64,000 bases of DNA, from contig NC_088108.1 in assembly GCF_036370855.1 (NCBI RefSeq), positions 7,711,448-7,775,447 of the forward strand, read 5' to 3'. Below, piece by piece: positions 38,101 through 51,780 of the stretch. Below the pieces are notes generated by a model. The model searched no databases and was not told the origin of the DNA. It saw only the letters and a list, made by a program, of their open reading frames with translations. The position numbers and the translations under genes were made by a program. Numbering within the stretch: position 1 is the first letter of the stretch; every line of letters starts with the position of its first letter. The DNA comes from Dromaius novaehollandiae. Lineage: Eukaryota > Chordata > Aves > Casuariiformes > Dromaiidae.

Positions 38101-41100
38101 AGTATGACACTAGTTAATTCCTATGATCATGGGTGTGTCAGCCCATATGAAATGTTTAGTAACTCCAGTTTCTGTTGTTGGTGGTACAAAGGGCTTTAAC
38201 ATGCCTTATGCAATTTCAGCACATAGGCAAAGATGGAAGATGAAGGGTCACCGATTTGTCTTGTTTCTCAATGTGTGGTGTCCCCAGTTCCAGTGAAGTG
38301 ATTTACATTGGAAATAGCAATATGGCACCCCATATACAGCTCTTCTGAGGATCTGGCCATCAGAAATCTCCAACTGGGCAGAAAAAAAGAGTGGGAAGTA
38401 AGAAGAATGAATGACCCTTATGTGTTTGCTGCTACTCATCATTTTTGTGACTTAGTTTCATGAAGGATTTTAGGAAGTGATCTGCCTTGAAAGAAGCTGA
38501 TTTTTTCTGCTGTGTACCATATGAAAGTCTTACTGTTCTCATTGCTTTCCAGGCTTTGATTTGTTTTGGATTTTTACATCTGCCAAGTTTTTTGATGGTT
38601 AGGGAGGATGTATCCATGGCAAGTAACATGCTGGCTTCTGTAATTTTGGCATTGCTGAAGTTAGCTTAACTCTCATCTGTGAGCCTACATTAGTTTCGAA
38701 AGACAGAGGCTTTTGAAGGCCTTTTAGTGCAGGCTTTCCCAGGCTCTGCTCCTCAGGCTTGGTGGCTCGGCAGGTGGTCTCCTGTTGGGCCCAGGAACAG
38801 GAGGGGACCTGAAGGTCTGAACCTGTGCCAGAAGCATCAGATGGCTCAGGAGGAGGTCTTGGAAAATTGTTAGTGGCTGGCATGTTCATAATAATAGTTA
38901 ATTGCCCAACAGTAATAGAGAGCCTTTGGGGTCCACCAAATTTTAACAGTTTTCTGGAAGTGTCCAAGTGTTAGACTGTTTTTGTTTTACCTGATGTGTT
39001 CACATGTACAGAACAATTAAGGAGGACAGCATTCTTCTGCAAGTGCCAAAGGGGTGGCCCGCAGCTTTCCACGCAAGCAGTGCTTCCTGGCATACATTCT
39101 GTTGTTCGCTTACTTTTTTCTTTAAAAAGATGTGCTTGTTCAACATGGACACCTGCATAGCTGGCTGCAGAGATTTCTTCTATCTGACTACTGTTATCTT
39201 TATCCCTAAAGTAATAAAATATTTTCAATCAATTTTGGTTTTGAAGGGGAGCACAGGAACAGGTTTCTTTAAATTTGTTTTGTACTGGTATGAAATTCTA
39301 GTGTTTTTTCTTTTCCTTTGTCTCCTCTGCTCCAAAATCCATCTCATATTTCAGAGACCAGGAGGGAGTGTGCTGGGGTGTCACACGCAGTTACATCAGT
39401 CGCGTTGGCAGTCATTACTGACACTGCTTAATGCAGGCTGACTGATGTAATCAGATGTGATGTCTCTCACAGTACCATGTCACCCTGAGAAATCTAAAAA
39501 GACACAGATTTCTGAAAAACACAGTTAAGGGTTGTTTTAGAAAACAAATAATAACCCAGGGCATTGTGTCTAGAGATGTGTATCCAAGACAAGTGGGGTA
39601 CTGCTGACCAGAGCAAGACCACTGTGCTAAATTCATTTCTTTAGGCCAAATACATTTTTTCAGTGTATTTGAACCTCATTTATGAAAGAGTTGATATACT
39701 TTTTGTAATATTAATTTCTCTTTCTATTCCTCATTGAAAGCACAGTGACCTGCATTTCCAAAATTGATTATAAGTGCCTCCTTTTTTGGGATACCCAGTT
39801 TGTGGCCTCTTCAGTGGGTCTGCTTCCAAGGAACTCATCTGAGATATCTCACTTCTGGCACTCAAAAGTTGTGATATTCAAAGCTATTAGTCACAAGGGG
39901 TATATTTTAAATGAATGGAAATCTGGAAGGTACTGTGTAGCATCAGCCTAAGGGTTTGTGTGTGCTTGGATATGTTGGTTGATGGTATATATGAATGTAT
40001 TTTACTCTTTTCACAGCTTAGTGGCTGTAGTAGAAATGTCTCAGTCGTAAATAAATCTTGGATTTGTGCTTAGCGTCTTCTTGATGTATAGTCAGAACAG
40101 GGATTATTTTTCTTATTAGAGGTAAGAGTGCAGATTTGAATTGTCATCTGGATCTGGTTGTTTTCCACGTTTGTATGAATTTACTGATCCGAGGTTCAGC
40201 TACTAGCTGTCCTCATCTCTAAACCAGGAAAGGTGGAACCAGAGGTGCACTGAGGTCAGCTGCAAGCCTCTCATTTACTTCAGCAGGGCAGGGTCAGACA
40301 TGCCGAGTACAATTTAGATATTGACTGAACTCGAAGTTGTTTGAAGAAAATTGTCCAGCTTGTTAAAGTGACAATTGCGTTAGACATACTACTTGAATTG
40401 GCTTTGCAGCATGTTCAACCTGTGAAAAACCACCTCATTCTCATCGTCTAAGAAAGTAAGAACTGAAAATTCCTTTGGAAAAAAAAAAAAAAGACTGATC
40501 AGGTGCAATATGGGAAACAACTGGATATACTGAAAAAATTAATTTATTTGTTGTGCAGTCTCCTTGTGTTTTATATCTGATTTTATCTCTTACTTAATGT
40601 ATTGTTTTAAACATATTTACATGTATGTTAGAAAGTTTGGGTCATGTTTTTGTGTACAGTGCCAAGTACAGTGCGGCCCCAAATCTTGATTTGGGATCCA
40701 TGTGACTGAAGTCTAAATAATAAATACTGATTTTGCTCTGGATTCAAAATAAGATCTGTCAGAGACAGCATCAAACTTATGGGCAAAGCCATAATTGCAG
40801 CAGACTTTTAAATTAACAGGTTGGATGTAAATGTGACCATCAGAATTATTTTAAAAATAAAAACTTTTTCTGTACCTCTATCTCCACCTCCAGAATTATC
40901 TTTTCATCTGTTCTTAAAACTGCTTTTCTAACTTAAATTTTTTCTAAAAGTGAAAATGAAAGCAAGTAATTTGTGTTTTTTTTAAAAAAAAGCAGGAAAA
41001 CAAATGTATCTGTGTTTGTCTGTCACCAGCATTTTAATGATTGCTTTACAACTTTGCTGTCTCTGAAGTTAGCTCCATTTCAGCTTCCCCAGCTTAATTT

Positions 41101-41639
41101 GCAGTTAGCATTATTTTGCTATTTTGGGAAGTATTGGTTTAGAAAGCAGTAAAAGAGTTTTTATATAGTAGCTCTGCAAAATGTAAGACTGAGCATCTAA
41201 TTGCTCAAAATAGGGGCCCATTAATACCTCAGCAAAAATACTAGTCATTATAAAGATGTCTTGGCCTGGTGTGTACAATATATGTTTCTATTTAGTACTC
41301 CTGGAGGAAATTATTGCATGTGTAAGAGTGGTAGCTTGAAGCCAAGTGTGCAAAAGCTGCTGGGTCTCAGGGCGATATGGCTGAACGTGCAGGGCCAGCG
41401 AAGTCTGGGACCTGGGCACGGGAATTTCAGCAATAGGATGCTGCGTCTTCATTTCAACCTTTCTTGAACTTTTTAACCCTGTACCTGGATGGTAATGGCA
41501 TCGTCAAAAGTGTTACGCCTCTGAGAAATAAGCTGAACTCTTCAGAGAAATTTCCTATTTGTATCTCCTAATAATAAAGAAAAACTGAGCAATACAAGGC
41601 CTACATGCAAGACTGTTTGCAAATAGAGGAGATCAGAGT
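35166..41639. other. AT-rich non-coding stretch
   Basis: No gene is seen over about 6.5 kb. The longest frame is 39004-39441 (plus, 145 codons, ATG start), rich in Phe, Leu and Cys with an uncharged middle; it has no recognisable domain, and both its upstream and downstream context look like the rest of the stretch. I regard it as a chance frame. Minor A-runs occur at about 40480 and 40985. Confidence 0.5.
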
Positions 41640-41866
41640 GGTCACGCATGTTGAGCAATGCTAACCTGCGACGTCTTGGTCCATCACAGTGCTTGGGAAC
41701 TGGCCAGACGTGGTTCCCTCACCGCGTACCTGTCCCTACTCAAGGAGGGGAGCATAGGACCTGCTTGCCTGGCTACCTGTTGCCTGCTGAAAACAGCCAC
41801 GGGAAGCCGGTTCAGTCATGTGCTTTGGGCCAGCCAGGTGGCCCAGAGGTATGTTAGAGTAATTGC
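41640..41866. other. GC-richer unassigned segment before CR1
   Basis: This segment differs in composition from the AT-rich DNA to its left and joins directly to the CR1 tail. It is not recognisable as CR1 sequence. It may be part of an older repeat into which CR1 inserted, or a 5' transduced or chimeric piece. Confidence 0.35.
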
Positions 41867-42224
41867 TGGCAGAAGACTGAGAGGAGATCTTACCAAGGTA
41901 TACAAATATCTTAAGGGAGGGTGTAAAGAGGATGGGGCCAGACTCTTCTCGGTGGTGTCCAGTTACAGGACAAGAGGCAACAGGCACAAACTGAAACACA
42001 GGAAGTTCCATCTGAACATGAGGAAAAACTTCTTTACTGTGAGGGTGACAGAGAACTGGAACAGGTTGCCCAGAGAGGTTGTGGAGTCTCCTTCTCTGGA
42101 GATACTCAAAATGCACCTGGATGTGATCCTGTGCAACATGCTGTAGGTGACCCTGCTTGAGCAGGGGGTGTTGGACTAGATCTCCAGAGGTCCCTTCCAA
42201 CCTCAACCATTCTGTGAATCTGTG
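41867..42224 (+). mobile_element. 5'-truncated CR1 LINE tail with open ORF2 C-terminus
   Basis: This is a well preserved 3' end of a CR1 retrotransposon in plus orientation. About 90 codons of the ORF2 C-terminal tail are still open, from [15 protein letters not shown] through [22 protein letters not shown] and SPSLEI to a TAG at 42144-42146. The 3' untranslated end shows the CR1 hallmark GAGGTCCCTTCCAACC (42188-42203) and the terminal ATTCTGTGAATCTGTG unit. The endonuclease and polymerase domains are missing, as in most CR1 copies, which are cut short at the 5' end during insertion. It cannot move by itself. The open frame suggests it is younger than the 24.7 kb copy. Confidence 0.93.
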
Positions 42225-42230
42225 GGCGAA

Positions 42231-42742
42231 TGTCTGGAACTGAACTTCTGAACTCTGGAGCACAAGCTTGCTGGCTGGGCAGCCCCAGGCTAAACCAAAG
42301 TGGCCTGTCCTGAATCCACCAGCTAACAGAGAGCCACCATGGACAGGCACTGGTTGGGAAGCTGGTCTGGTATTGTGCTTCTGCACCCAGGCTGGTTGGA
42401 TTGGGAGAAGTGGGGCTTGGGGTGCCAGAAGGAAGAGCCAGTTCCAGAAGGAAGAAGGTGAAAGTCTTGGCTGGAGGAAAGATCATGGAAGTTAGAGGAA
42501 GGTCCTAGATATCAGAGGGAGATGCGGAGACAAATGCCAGCGGACGCCCGGGGACCCTGGCCCATGTTCCCTGCCACCAGTAACTGGCATGGTGGGAACA
42601 GACCCAACTTTCTGCTGGGCCAGGTGCGAGTTCCTGCTGAACGCAGCATGCAAGAGGTGAAGGCCCTAAGCTGCTGGGTCCTTAAATAAACCCAGCCCCC
42701 AGATCCCACATGAGTGTCACCTACTCTGTGTCACCCATGACA
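42231..42742 (+). mobile_element. Unassigned GC-rich segment, weakly LTR-like
   Basis: Right after the CR1 end, about 510 bases are GC-richer than the flanks. The piece starts TGTC and ends GACA, has a poly(A) signal AATAAA at 42685-42690 and a pyrimidine-rich U5-like end. These fit a solo retroviral-type LTR, but I see no target-site duplication: the five bases on either side, GCGAA and GTCCA, differ. I recognise no family. It might instead be a processed-transcript 3' end or another repeat. Confidence 0.2.
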
Positions 42743-44845
42743 GTCCAGTGCAGCTGTGGAAGAGCAACTGGGTTGCGGTGTTTGATGGGCATCACAGCTC
42801 AGTTCTAGTTTTTAAACTTTTGTATTTAGTGATGTGGCAGGTGAAAAAAGAACTTTTTTTTCTTTAGGATGGATTATGCAGAGGTAGCAGGTGGAATGCT
42901 TAGTGTGCTATGTAATTTTAGGTGAAAATTAATTAACATGAATAGACAAGGCACCCCATGGTGTCACTGTTTAGTCAGTTATCTGTGTAGAATCACGCTG
43001 TAATAGGAAAAACAATCTTATTTTGGTGTTCTCAAGGCACAGTAAAAATAAGTGAATTAAAATTAGTAACTGATATGTCACCTTTCATAAGTTTTCTTTC
43101 AGAAAGGAGATGATTGTTCTATGCCATGTGTTCTACTGCCATAAGTAAAGGAAAATGGAGAAGAAAAAAAAAAAGACTAGCAAAATCAAAGGAAAAAAAT
43201 CCAAACAAATGTTATCATTATTTTCTAGTGCAGCTACTGCCAAATCCTGCTTGGAAAAACAGCATCTGAAACTATTCATCCATGCTTTTGATGATAGCAT
43301 TTATCAATTTGTAAATATTGAGGAAATCTGGCTCTGCAACATGATTAAAATTACCTGGATGGAAGCGAGAGCAGTTCAAGGCATTTTAAAGGCTCACATT
43401 CTGATACTGTGTGACAATGTGATGGCTATGTGCAACATTTTGAGCCTCTAAATTGCTGTAATAAGTGTCTTAAAGAGAGAAACAGGAAACAGCTAAATAA
43501 AAATGTAAGACTAGGATTGCGTTCTCCATGGGAATCCCATTCACAACTCCTTGATAAATACAGCGACTGGGACAGATAGAGCAAGGAAGCCTGTTAATAA
43601 GTTAAACTCGTTAAGATGTGGTTGATCAGAAAGTATAAAAGAATGATCTCAGTGTGACTAACCTTAAATATGATCAAAGTTAAAATCTCTTGGTGGTTTC
43701 ATGCAGATGAGTATTTGATGGGAGCACTAGTTGCAAGAAAATGTATTTTAAGGCACAATGCACAGGCTTGGTTCTGATATCTGAAATTTTAAGAAATCTT
43801 TATTCTCCAGCTTTGCTGTTAAACTATATGCAAGAGTTGATGTTCAAGAAGGCATACTCATAGAAATTCATGCAGTCTAGGTAGTTGGCTATTGTGTTTA
43901 CCTGTGCAGTATCAGCAGCATGTGGGAGCAAGCGTGCTGCTCAGTCTGGAACACTGCTTTGGGTTGTTTGGCACGTGCTGAAAATGACATTATGGGCATT
44001 TGGAAGACAGATGATTTGGGGAGAGACAGTGAGAGTATCAGTGACTTTATTCACTATTGTTTCAGCTAGATTCGTCTCCTCTTTAATTTCTGAGTTGCAG
44101 AGCTAGTGCCAGTAGCCAGAACCAAGCCTCCCACCCACACATTCAGCCAGAATTTTAATGATGCTCACAGTAATCCCTGCCTTAGTATGTCTCTTCTCCT
44201 TTTCAACAGAAAGTGTCAAAGTGAAGTTCTCAGATGTATACATACCTAGCTCAGAGCTGTTGGGGAGTTTTCTCTTAAGGCATGTTTTTGAAGAGTTTCT
44301 GAGGCATTTTGTTTCTTTTTTAATTTATTTTTTTGTTAATCTGAAAAGTTCTAAAATTAGGATAAAGCTTTGCCATAATCAGTTATTTTTTTCAGTAACT
44401 TGTAGGGAAATCAGTTGACATCAGAGTTGGTTTCTATGACAAGTTAGACCATTACTTTACTTTCAGAGGCTCCAGACGGTTCTGATCCCTTTGGTGCTGT
44501 GAAGCGTGGCTGGAAAGTGCTGCACCTTCTGCTATTACATGATATCTGTTAAGGGCCAAAGGCAGAAATAAAACATGGCACAGGAGCAGGCTGCTAATGG
44601 GGAGGTGATATGACTGTAATAGACTTTGCTCTTCCTTCTCCATCCTTGGATAATTCCACATTTTTTTTTCTGTGCTAATATTGCTCTAGAAGGTTGTAGA
44701 TTTTTTCCTTCATCATATCAGGTTTCATCTGCAAGAGTTTTTCAGTATATTTAGCTTTGAGATATACAGTCTTTACTATAGAGCATGTGTAGTTTGCTGA
44801 ACAACCTGATTACTTGGACACAACTTTAAGCATGTTCATTGGTCT

Positions 44846-44867
44846 TTGTGGAGTCTGTTCTCCACAA
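44846..44867. repeat. Short hairpin, 8-bp stem and 6-base loop
   Basis: TTGTGGAG and CTCCACAA pair perfectly around TCTGTT. The stem is too short for a microRNA precursor. Confidence 0.65.
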
Positions 44868-47800
44868 TGCCAAAACTGGCATTTCGGGCTGGGTTCTCAC
44901 TTGCATAAATTAGTGTTGGAAAATAAGTACCAAGCACCTTGCTTCAGTGATCTTTCTAACTCATAAATAATTCCCTAGATTATACATAGGACACTTGAAT
45001 GTGATGCTTTTTTTTTTTCTTTTTGAAAATTCTGATGCTGTATTTTAATTACTGCGTTTATTCAGTTTTTCTTGCAGCTGTGTTTCTGGACCCTGTGACC
45101 ATGTGAGAGACTGAAAGCTACTGGAGTGTAAAAGAACTTGGCTGCTCTTGTTCCAAAAAAGAGCACTGCTACTTGAGCTAAGTTGTTTCTGATAGCACTC
45201 TGTTAGGTCTGTTTCTGGAATTTTCAAAATTTCTTTTCTTTCCATGAAAAGCAGATATATGGCGTCACCAATCTGCAACGGAATAACACATTGTTATAAG
45301 AACATGTGAGTGTAGTCACATATTATTGATTTCTTTTAGAAATCTAATTTTGATTTCTAGTACTGTTTTCAGGGGTAAATATTTGTTTCAAAAATATTTC
45401 CTGGATTTCATCAGTTTCCTATAACTAAAAGTGCTACATAGAATTACTACAAGTGATGTAGGTGAGAGGTGCTGACTTATTTTAGTTTTCTCATTGACAG
45501 GTACTTTTGTATACAGATAATGCAGTGGAATGCCCAAACCGAGTTTTCCTTAGGCATGGGAGTCTTTCATGGAAGGGACGGGGGAGAGAAAACGTTTTAA
45601 CAGATAGAAAAGTGGGATAGCTCTGCCTCCCAAAACTAGTAAGGCAGCATCCAGGATGTTTGTAGCACCTGAAATAGCATTAATTCTTCTTTTTGTTTTT
45701 CCTTGACTCTATTCGAAGCTGATGGCGTCCTTTTAAGTCTGCTGTCACTTCTGCTTCCTCAAACCAGCCATGCGCTTGTCCTTATTTCATGTGTTTGCCC
45801 AGCTATTGACTAGGATGAAGAGGACAGGCAGGCAAAAAGAATTGATTTGTAATATTTCAAACCTTTCTTCCAGATGGAGGAGGGACCATTTCAAATTAAA
45901 GCAGCTTTTCTTCTGCAGAAAGCAGATATATGCTTGTATCACTTCAAATTTGTATTAGACAATATTTTATCGTTTAGAAGCATCATGTTGTTACAATGAA
46001 TAATGCAACGTGGGCTGACCTACTTTAATGTTGAAACACTGATTCACCTGTCAACGTTTTGGAGCAAATGGAAGTATTTGTTCTTGTCTTCAAGTGGAAG
46101 TACAAAACAAGAGCAGATGTTTGCAGACGTGAGTAAACCTCCGTGGACAAAGATTTGTTTTTACTGTACATTGTAACCTTCTAACTTCATCAGGACCTCT
46201 ATATACATAATAAGGATAGATCAGAAAGTCATGATCTAAAATTCACTACTGTATTTGGGTATGTCACATTAATAGTTAATACCTACTGCCTGTATTGCAG
46301 GAGTGCATTTAATATTATAAAGGTTAAATATTTGGTGTACGTGTATATTGAAACTTCTGCTTATAATAGGCAATAAAGGGATAGAGAGTTCAGCTGCTGA
46401 GCTGAAGGGCACATCTTTAAGGATTTTGTAAAGGGAGACAACATGTCCAAGCATTTGTTATGTAGGTGTCTTTTTAGACTACTCAATTTCTCTGTGAAAG
46501 AGCTCCCCAAATTTTTATTAGCCATCTGTTTATAGTAGGTGTGTACTTGTTTTTTTCCATTTTACTGCAATTAGTACTCTGGCAGCAAGGACATGTTAAA
46601 CCCATGGCTTGTCTCCTGAAGGATCTGCTTTCATTGCATATGGTTCTCTGTTAAAATACAGACCAATTGCTCAAGCCACCTTAAGGGGAAAGCATTCAGC
46701 ATGCTGCTCCAGAAATTAGGCATGCAGGCACATTAACAGTAGCAATAATTGCCTACATTATTTGCTGGCTGGAGCACCAACCGCGTATATAAATTTTCAA
46801 ATTATTCTGCTGGCTACAACTCGTTGCTAGTGAACATCCACTGCCACCTCCTTTTATAGAAAATGAAATATTCTTTGTAGGTAACTATTTATGTTTACTT
46901 TTTACTTGGGGGTTATAATTATTAATAGCAAATGTTTTAATGTTTACTGTGCTGAACTGCATGCCATATGTGTCAGCCTTACCTTTTAACTAACAATGTA
47001 ATTTGTCCTGTGTAAAAAATGTGGGAAAGGATGAATTGTGCATAGCTTTTTACAGGAAAGGAAAGGTGGAGGAGAGGAATTCGTTTTATTCCTCTGGTGC
47101 AAGTTCGAGTCTCAAGACAGAGCGGTTCTAAGAGATGTTTTGGTTCAGTCTGATCATATTAGTTGGTGAAATCACAGCTGGTTTCTGACACGTGTTAAAA
47201 CCCGTCTTCTGCACTTTCTGTTGCTGCTGTTACCTCTTCTGGGAACCATATTGCCCGTGCTTGGCTGAGAAGGGAGTTCTTTTTCCTCCTCCTCCTCCTC
47301 CTGCTGTCGGTCCCTGGCTTGGGTGTCTGTATGTCTGACTAAGGTAGGAAGAGGCATCAGCTCTTGCAGCTGGCTGCTGAGTAGCGTGCCATGCCCTGTG
47401 CTGTGCATAGAAGTTAATAGCTACAAATGGGAGGAAAGTACAAGTTGCTCAAAGGCAGCAAGGCAGGTGTGATCTCAAACCATGTACAGGCAGCCTGGGG
47501 ATTCATGGTGCCTTTTTGAGGCAGAACTATTTTTGAGTTCCTCTTTTCAGTCTTATTCCACCCAACTGAAAGCTGCTCAACTCAGGGCCATGGACAAGGA
47601 CAGGTTAGCCCTCAGTTCTTGCTTGTTTATTTCCAGAGTTTCTTTAGCTTTTTGGACATTAAAGTGTGTAAAAGAAGCTGGTTCTCCCACAAAGGATGGA
47701 AGAAGAAAACTCAGAAGTGATCATTTTTGAAACATTTTCTCTTCAGTTTCAGACCTAGATATTTAGATACTCAAAAAAGCTTTGGGGATTTTCCCATCAC

Positions 47801-49999
47801 TCATCTCAGCTACTTGGCAGCAAGCTAATTATTACCCATCTACAATTCTGTGTAGCTCAAATAATTGTGTTGTCATTTCTGTCCCTGTCCCTTTTTCTTT
47901 CTTTCTTACTGACATTTAGACCGTTGCTATTTCTACAGCTTTCATATACTTAAATTGTGGTATCAAGCATGTATTCTGAATTATCTGTCAGAATTAATGA
48001 GCGAGTTTACCCACAAGTGTGCCATTTTTCACTGTGTACAAAACAAGCAGGAAGGGCATATTTTAGTCCCTACAGCCTGCTGTAGGTATAACATTATTTT
48101 GATGTATGGCACAGTCTCCTTAATAAGATCATTGTGGGAGAATCTTGCATGCGGTAGGTGCGTAATATGCAGATGATATTTCTAGCTGACAGCAGCCATC
48201 ACACTGATTCATACAACGCTTGTGCCGTAAATTTTTTCTGGGCAGCACACTTCAGCAGTGTCTCTTACGTATCTGAGGATTATCTCATGCACATTCTCGC
48301 CTGTATTCAAGCAGTACTGTGGCACAATCTTTTACCCTTTGGAAATGATATTTTAATGCTACAGTTTTCCTGGGTTTTGTGCAATGATAATGAGGAATAT
48401 GCATCACTTCCTAGAAAAAAAAAGAATGGGCTGGAGGAGACATTGCCAAAAATGAGACGTTAGCAGTCTTGTTCTTCTGAACTCACAGATCTCTTCCTCT
48501 TACGTGGTTTAGGTAGGGCCTGGGCTGGACAAATGCGCTGACCTGCTGCCGTTGTGTCCCAAATCGCACTGCAGCCCACAGTTGGCTGTGGCTGGCACGG
48601 GATGAGCAGCAAGCGGAGCCTGTTCCTACGTAGTTGGGGGAGCTAAACAGAGAGAAGACTTTAGAAATGCACACCCCAACTTATCGGTAATTGGGTTGCT
48701 AAATTGCCTTTACTGCAGGGTACGCTTAGGAGAGCGTACGTGGTGACAGTAGACCTGGGATGGTTTGCTGTACTCAGCCTGTGGTTCCCACCCTCCGCTG
48801 TGACGTGGGAACTGTGGTCAGGGCGCTCGGTCTGCCACAGAGGAAAATCAAACAACTTGACTTAAACTAGTGCTCAGTCATCATTTAAGCTATCAGCTGG
48901 ACTTCCCACTGAAATGGATTAAAGATGTTCATGACTGTAATCCTCACTTAGAGCTTGTTCTGAGAGTGCGATTTATATTATAAGCCAGGACCTGAGTGTT
49001 TTAATGTCTGGTTGAAATGCCATGTTCCTAACACTGGCATTGACAGTCCTGCTCAGACGGCTGCGCTCATGAAGCTGTGGTTTAAGGACTGATATGAGTT
49101 GCTCCTGTCTGTGGATGCTGTACAGAAGGCAGCTTGTAGAACTGTGATTTTTCACCTAGCACCTTGGTGATAAACTAGCCTTTTTAAGAAATTACAAGTT
49201 GAGCATTCGGTAGCTCTTGACACTGTTTTTTAAATACTTGTCCTTGAGCTTGATGGAGCTCAAGCTGCTGACCTAGTGTCACTCTTAGCTAGACCCATTT
49301 GAATTTGAATAAGGTCTTCTCCACAATATCATTGCAACGTTTCAGTATTTCACATTGATTTGTGTTTTTCTTTCACTTTTCTTATAGAAGGTGTAATTGA
49401 ACTGAACTGTGACTTAAACAGGAACAAAAACTAAATCAATTTCTTTTTGCTGAGAAACAAAAACATTTTGGTCATCTTTTGATACATTTTATACAATCAG
49501 AGGAACAGCAAAATACAATAATAGAGATTGCTTTGTAATGGCAAGAGCCAGATGTCTGTCTTAGAAAGTCCTGTGAAGTCTATTTCCTTGTGTTTTGGGG
49601 GGAATTCCAGCTCATCCCTGTGATGTCATGATGTTCAGACAACGCGAGAACTTGGGATTTTGCTCAGTATTGTTTGTTGTCACTGCCATCTCTAATGATC
49701 TTAGATCTTTTTTTAGTTAGGGTTGATAAATGATCAGCCTTTAGTATGAATGTGCAGACTTAAAAAGTAAATGAGTACATGTGCAACTTACGAAATAAAA
49801 ATCCTTTAGTTTCTGCTATTAGCCGTGTAAGTTTCCATTTCCTGATGTGAGGTGCATACCTGAGATTTGAATGCTACTTTTGTTGGTTTAGCAGGTTTGC
49901 ACACACGAAGAATACTGTAATTATACAGTAGGAATAATTCCAGTTCAATGAAATTGAGGGTCTTTTAAAGTATATTATATTGTAAGGGTAATGTAACAA

Positions 50000-50053
50000 T
50001 ATAATAAATAAAATATAATAATAATAATAAATAAATAATAATAATAATAATAA
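50000..50053. repeat. AAT/AAAT microsatellite
   Basis: Mostly AAT trinucleotides with some AAAT units over about 54 bases. Confidence 0.85.
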
Positions 50054-51639
50054 GTAGAGTCCCTTGATTTCTGTCAGGATGCTGTTTCCCCCAGACTCTT
50101 CCCCGAGGGATCCCATAGAGCACTTTGTTTCTCAGAAACCCAACTCTGGGATAGTGTTTTCTTTAATAGACTACCCCATTCTTACAGCTTTCTGTGTCTA
50201 ATGAAATATAACCAAGTACCGAAGCTGATTAAATGGAAAATAGCAGTTTTTGTAATGAGAAAGGAGCATAAAAATGATTTGGGATCATGATACTGATTAG
50301 ATTTTAGAGGTAAAATCTAACTAATGAGATCTGCCAATTTAATAAGTGATATTTGGATGCAGTTTTAATGAAGACGAGCCCCTTTTTGAGCTAAAGGAAT
50401 GTTAGGTTAATAGTGGTAATGCTAAGTTATTTTGGGGATTTTGTTTACCTTGGAGACTATATTAGTTACAGTATGGCACCTGCATATTCCTTAGACTAGT
50501 TTTACCTTTTCCAGCAATTAAATTATGGCCCCAGGACGCTGAGTCATAAAACATTTACTGACTTCAGAGAGATTAGGAATTTGCCCTGAAGCTTGATATT
50601 AATGTGATATGATATTGGGCAGTACATATATATAATGAAGGTAATATGATGAAGGAAGGACTTTGAGAGCTGTTAAACTTCTTTTAACAGCTTCCTTTTT
50701 TGACCCAGCAAAACAAAATTAAAACACTCTAAATTGGAGGGGATTTTCCATCTTTTTTTCTTGTTTTTAGTCCTTGCATTTCTGTGTGCTTTATCAAGCA
50801 TATACATGATTGAACAGTTAGGTTAGCCTGCAACTTGCTCTTTTGGGGGAATTCACTGGTGGATGGCAATTACCAAACTGTTGAACTTGCAGCTCCTGCA
50901 TGCTGGCTGCACAAGGAGGTGCAGGTTATCAGTCCCCTAGAGAGTCAAGTTTTTTTTCAAAAACTTACATGACTGTCTTCCTATCTGTTTTTCACTGTCA
51001 TGCCTGTATCTATATTCCTTACACATTGTAAATGAAAAGTGGCTGGTGCAGTAGAGTCCTGAAGATGCGCAAGATCTTTGGCTTGGGCGCAGGTTTGTGT
51101 CCGAGGCTGGTGGGATCCGGCAGGTGGTCGTGCCTGGAAGGACATGTTGCAGGTGTCCCACCGGCGGTAAGGGAAGTTGCGCCTTTTCACATTTATGGCG
51201 TGTGAGTGGGAATTTTCAGAAGAGTGGACACTAATCTGTGTATCGTTTCCACTTTGATTCTCTCAGTCTGTGGGATCCTCAGGAACGTTCCCAGCTCCTG
51301 GCGCTCCTCAAGGATGAAGTGGGTAGGTTCATAGCGTACTAGCACCTCATCGGGTGCCCCGCTGGTTAGCACACCCGTAGGGCTGCTGTGATTTCTACGC
51401 AAGGTGCTTCATGTCATAGGGTTGGTAAGGCTGTCGCGTGCCTAGCCTGTGACCCCACTTCATCCTCTACGCTGCGACCTGCAAAATTAAAAAAAAAAGA
51501 GGTGGGGGAGGAAGGCAGTTAATGTGCATAATGATGCAGGGGATATCATGACAGTGTCAGTCCCTGAAGTGGTTATACATACAAGCAAGATGACCTGACT
51601 GCAGAGGCAGAATTAACCCTCTTTTCAGCAAGGGAAATG

Positions 51640-51780
51640 AAATACACGGCCGGCCCCTGCGCCGAGGACGGCAATCCTGCTGCAAGTGGCAGCAACTGCT
51701 GCTCCCTCCCAGTCGCCCAACTGTTGCCACAGCAACCTGGTCCCTGCTCGCGAGGAGGGGCGAAACGTACGGTGCTCCAA
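51640..51780. other. CpG-rich patch with an RFX site
   Basis: This GC-rich patch has CpGs at both ends (GGCCGGCC near 51648, CTCGCGAGG near 51748) and a central RFX X-box. With the 52.04-52.27 kb block it forms the second main CpG concentration in the window and might be a distal promoter or enhancer. Confidence 0.4.
51723..51736. promoter_or_regulatory. RFX X-box
   Basis: GTTGCCACAGCAAC is a near-perfect inverted repeat (GTTGCC, two bases, AGCAAC) and fits the X-box bound by RFX transcription factors, which control ciliary and some neuronal and immune genes. The match is seen directly. Binding and target are inference. Its position inside a CpG-rich patch raises the chance that it is functional. 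Confidence 0.55.

Larger units (their letters stand above)
42743..51639. other. AT-rich non-coding stretch
   Basis: No gene is seen over about 8.9 kb. Frames reach about 100 codons (43155-43451 and 48158-48463 plus) without domains or splice-like borders. Noteworthy small items are a hairpin at 44846-44867, a CTC-type triplet run at 47284-47301 and an AAT microsatellite near 50.0 kb. Confidence 0.5.

Noticed and set aside
39004..39441. 145-codon plus-strand frame with ATG
   Set aside because: No domain, no splice-like borders, Phe/Leu/Cys-rich composition; about the longest length expected by chance in 64 kb of such DNA.
41736..42386. Longest open frame in the window (216 codons, minus strand)
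   Set aside because: It runs antisense through the CR1 tail and the GC-rich flanks and reads no known protein.
47101..47125. tRNA B-box-like GTTCGAGTC
   Set aside because: The bases around it cannot form a T-stem and there is no A-box or acceptor stem upstream.
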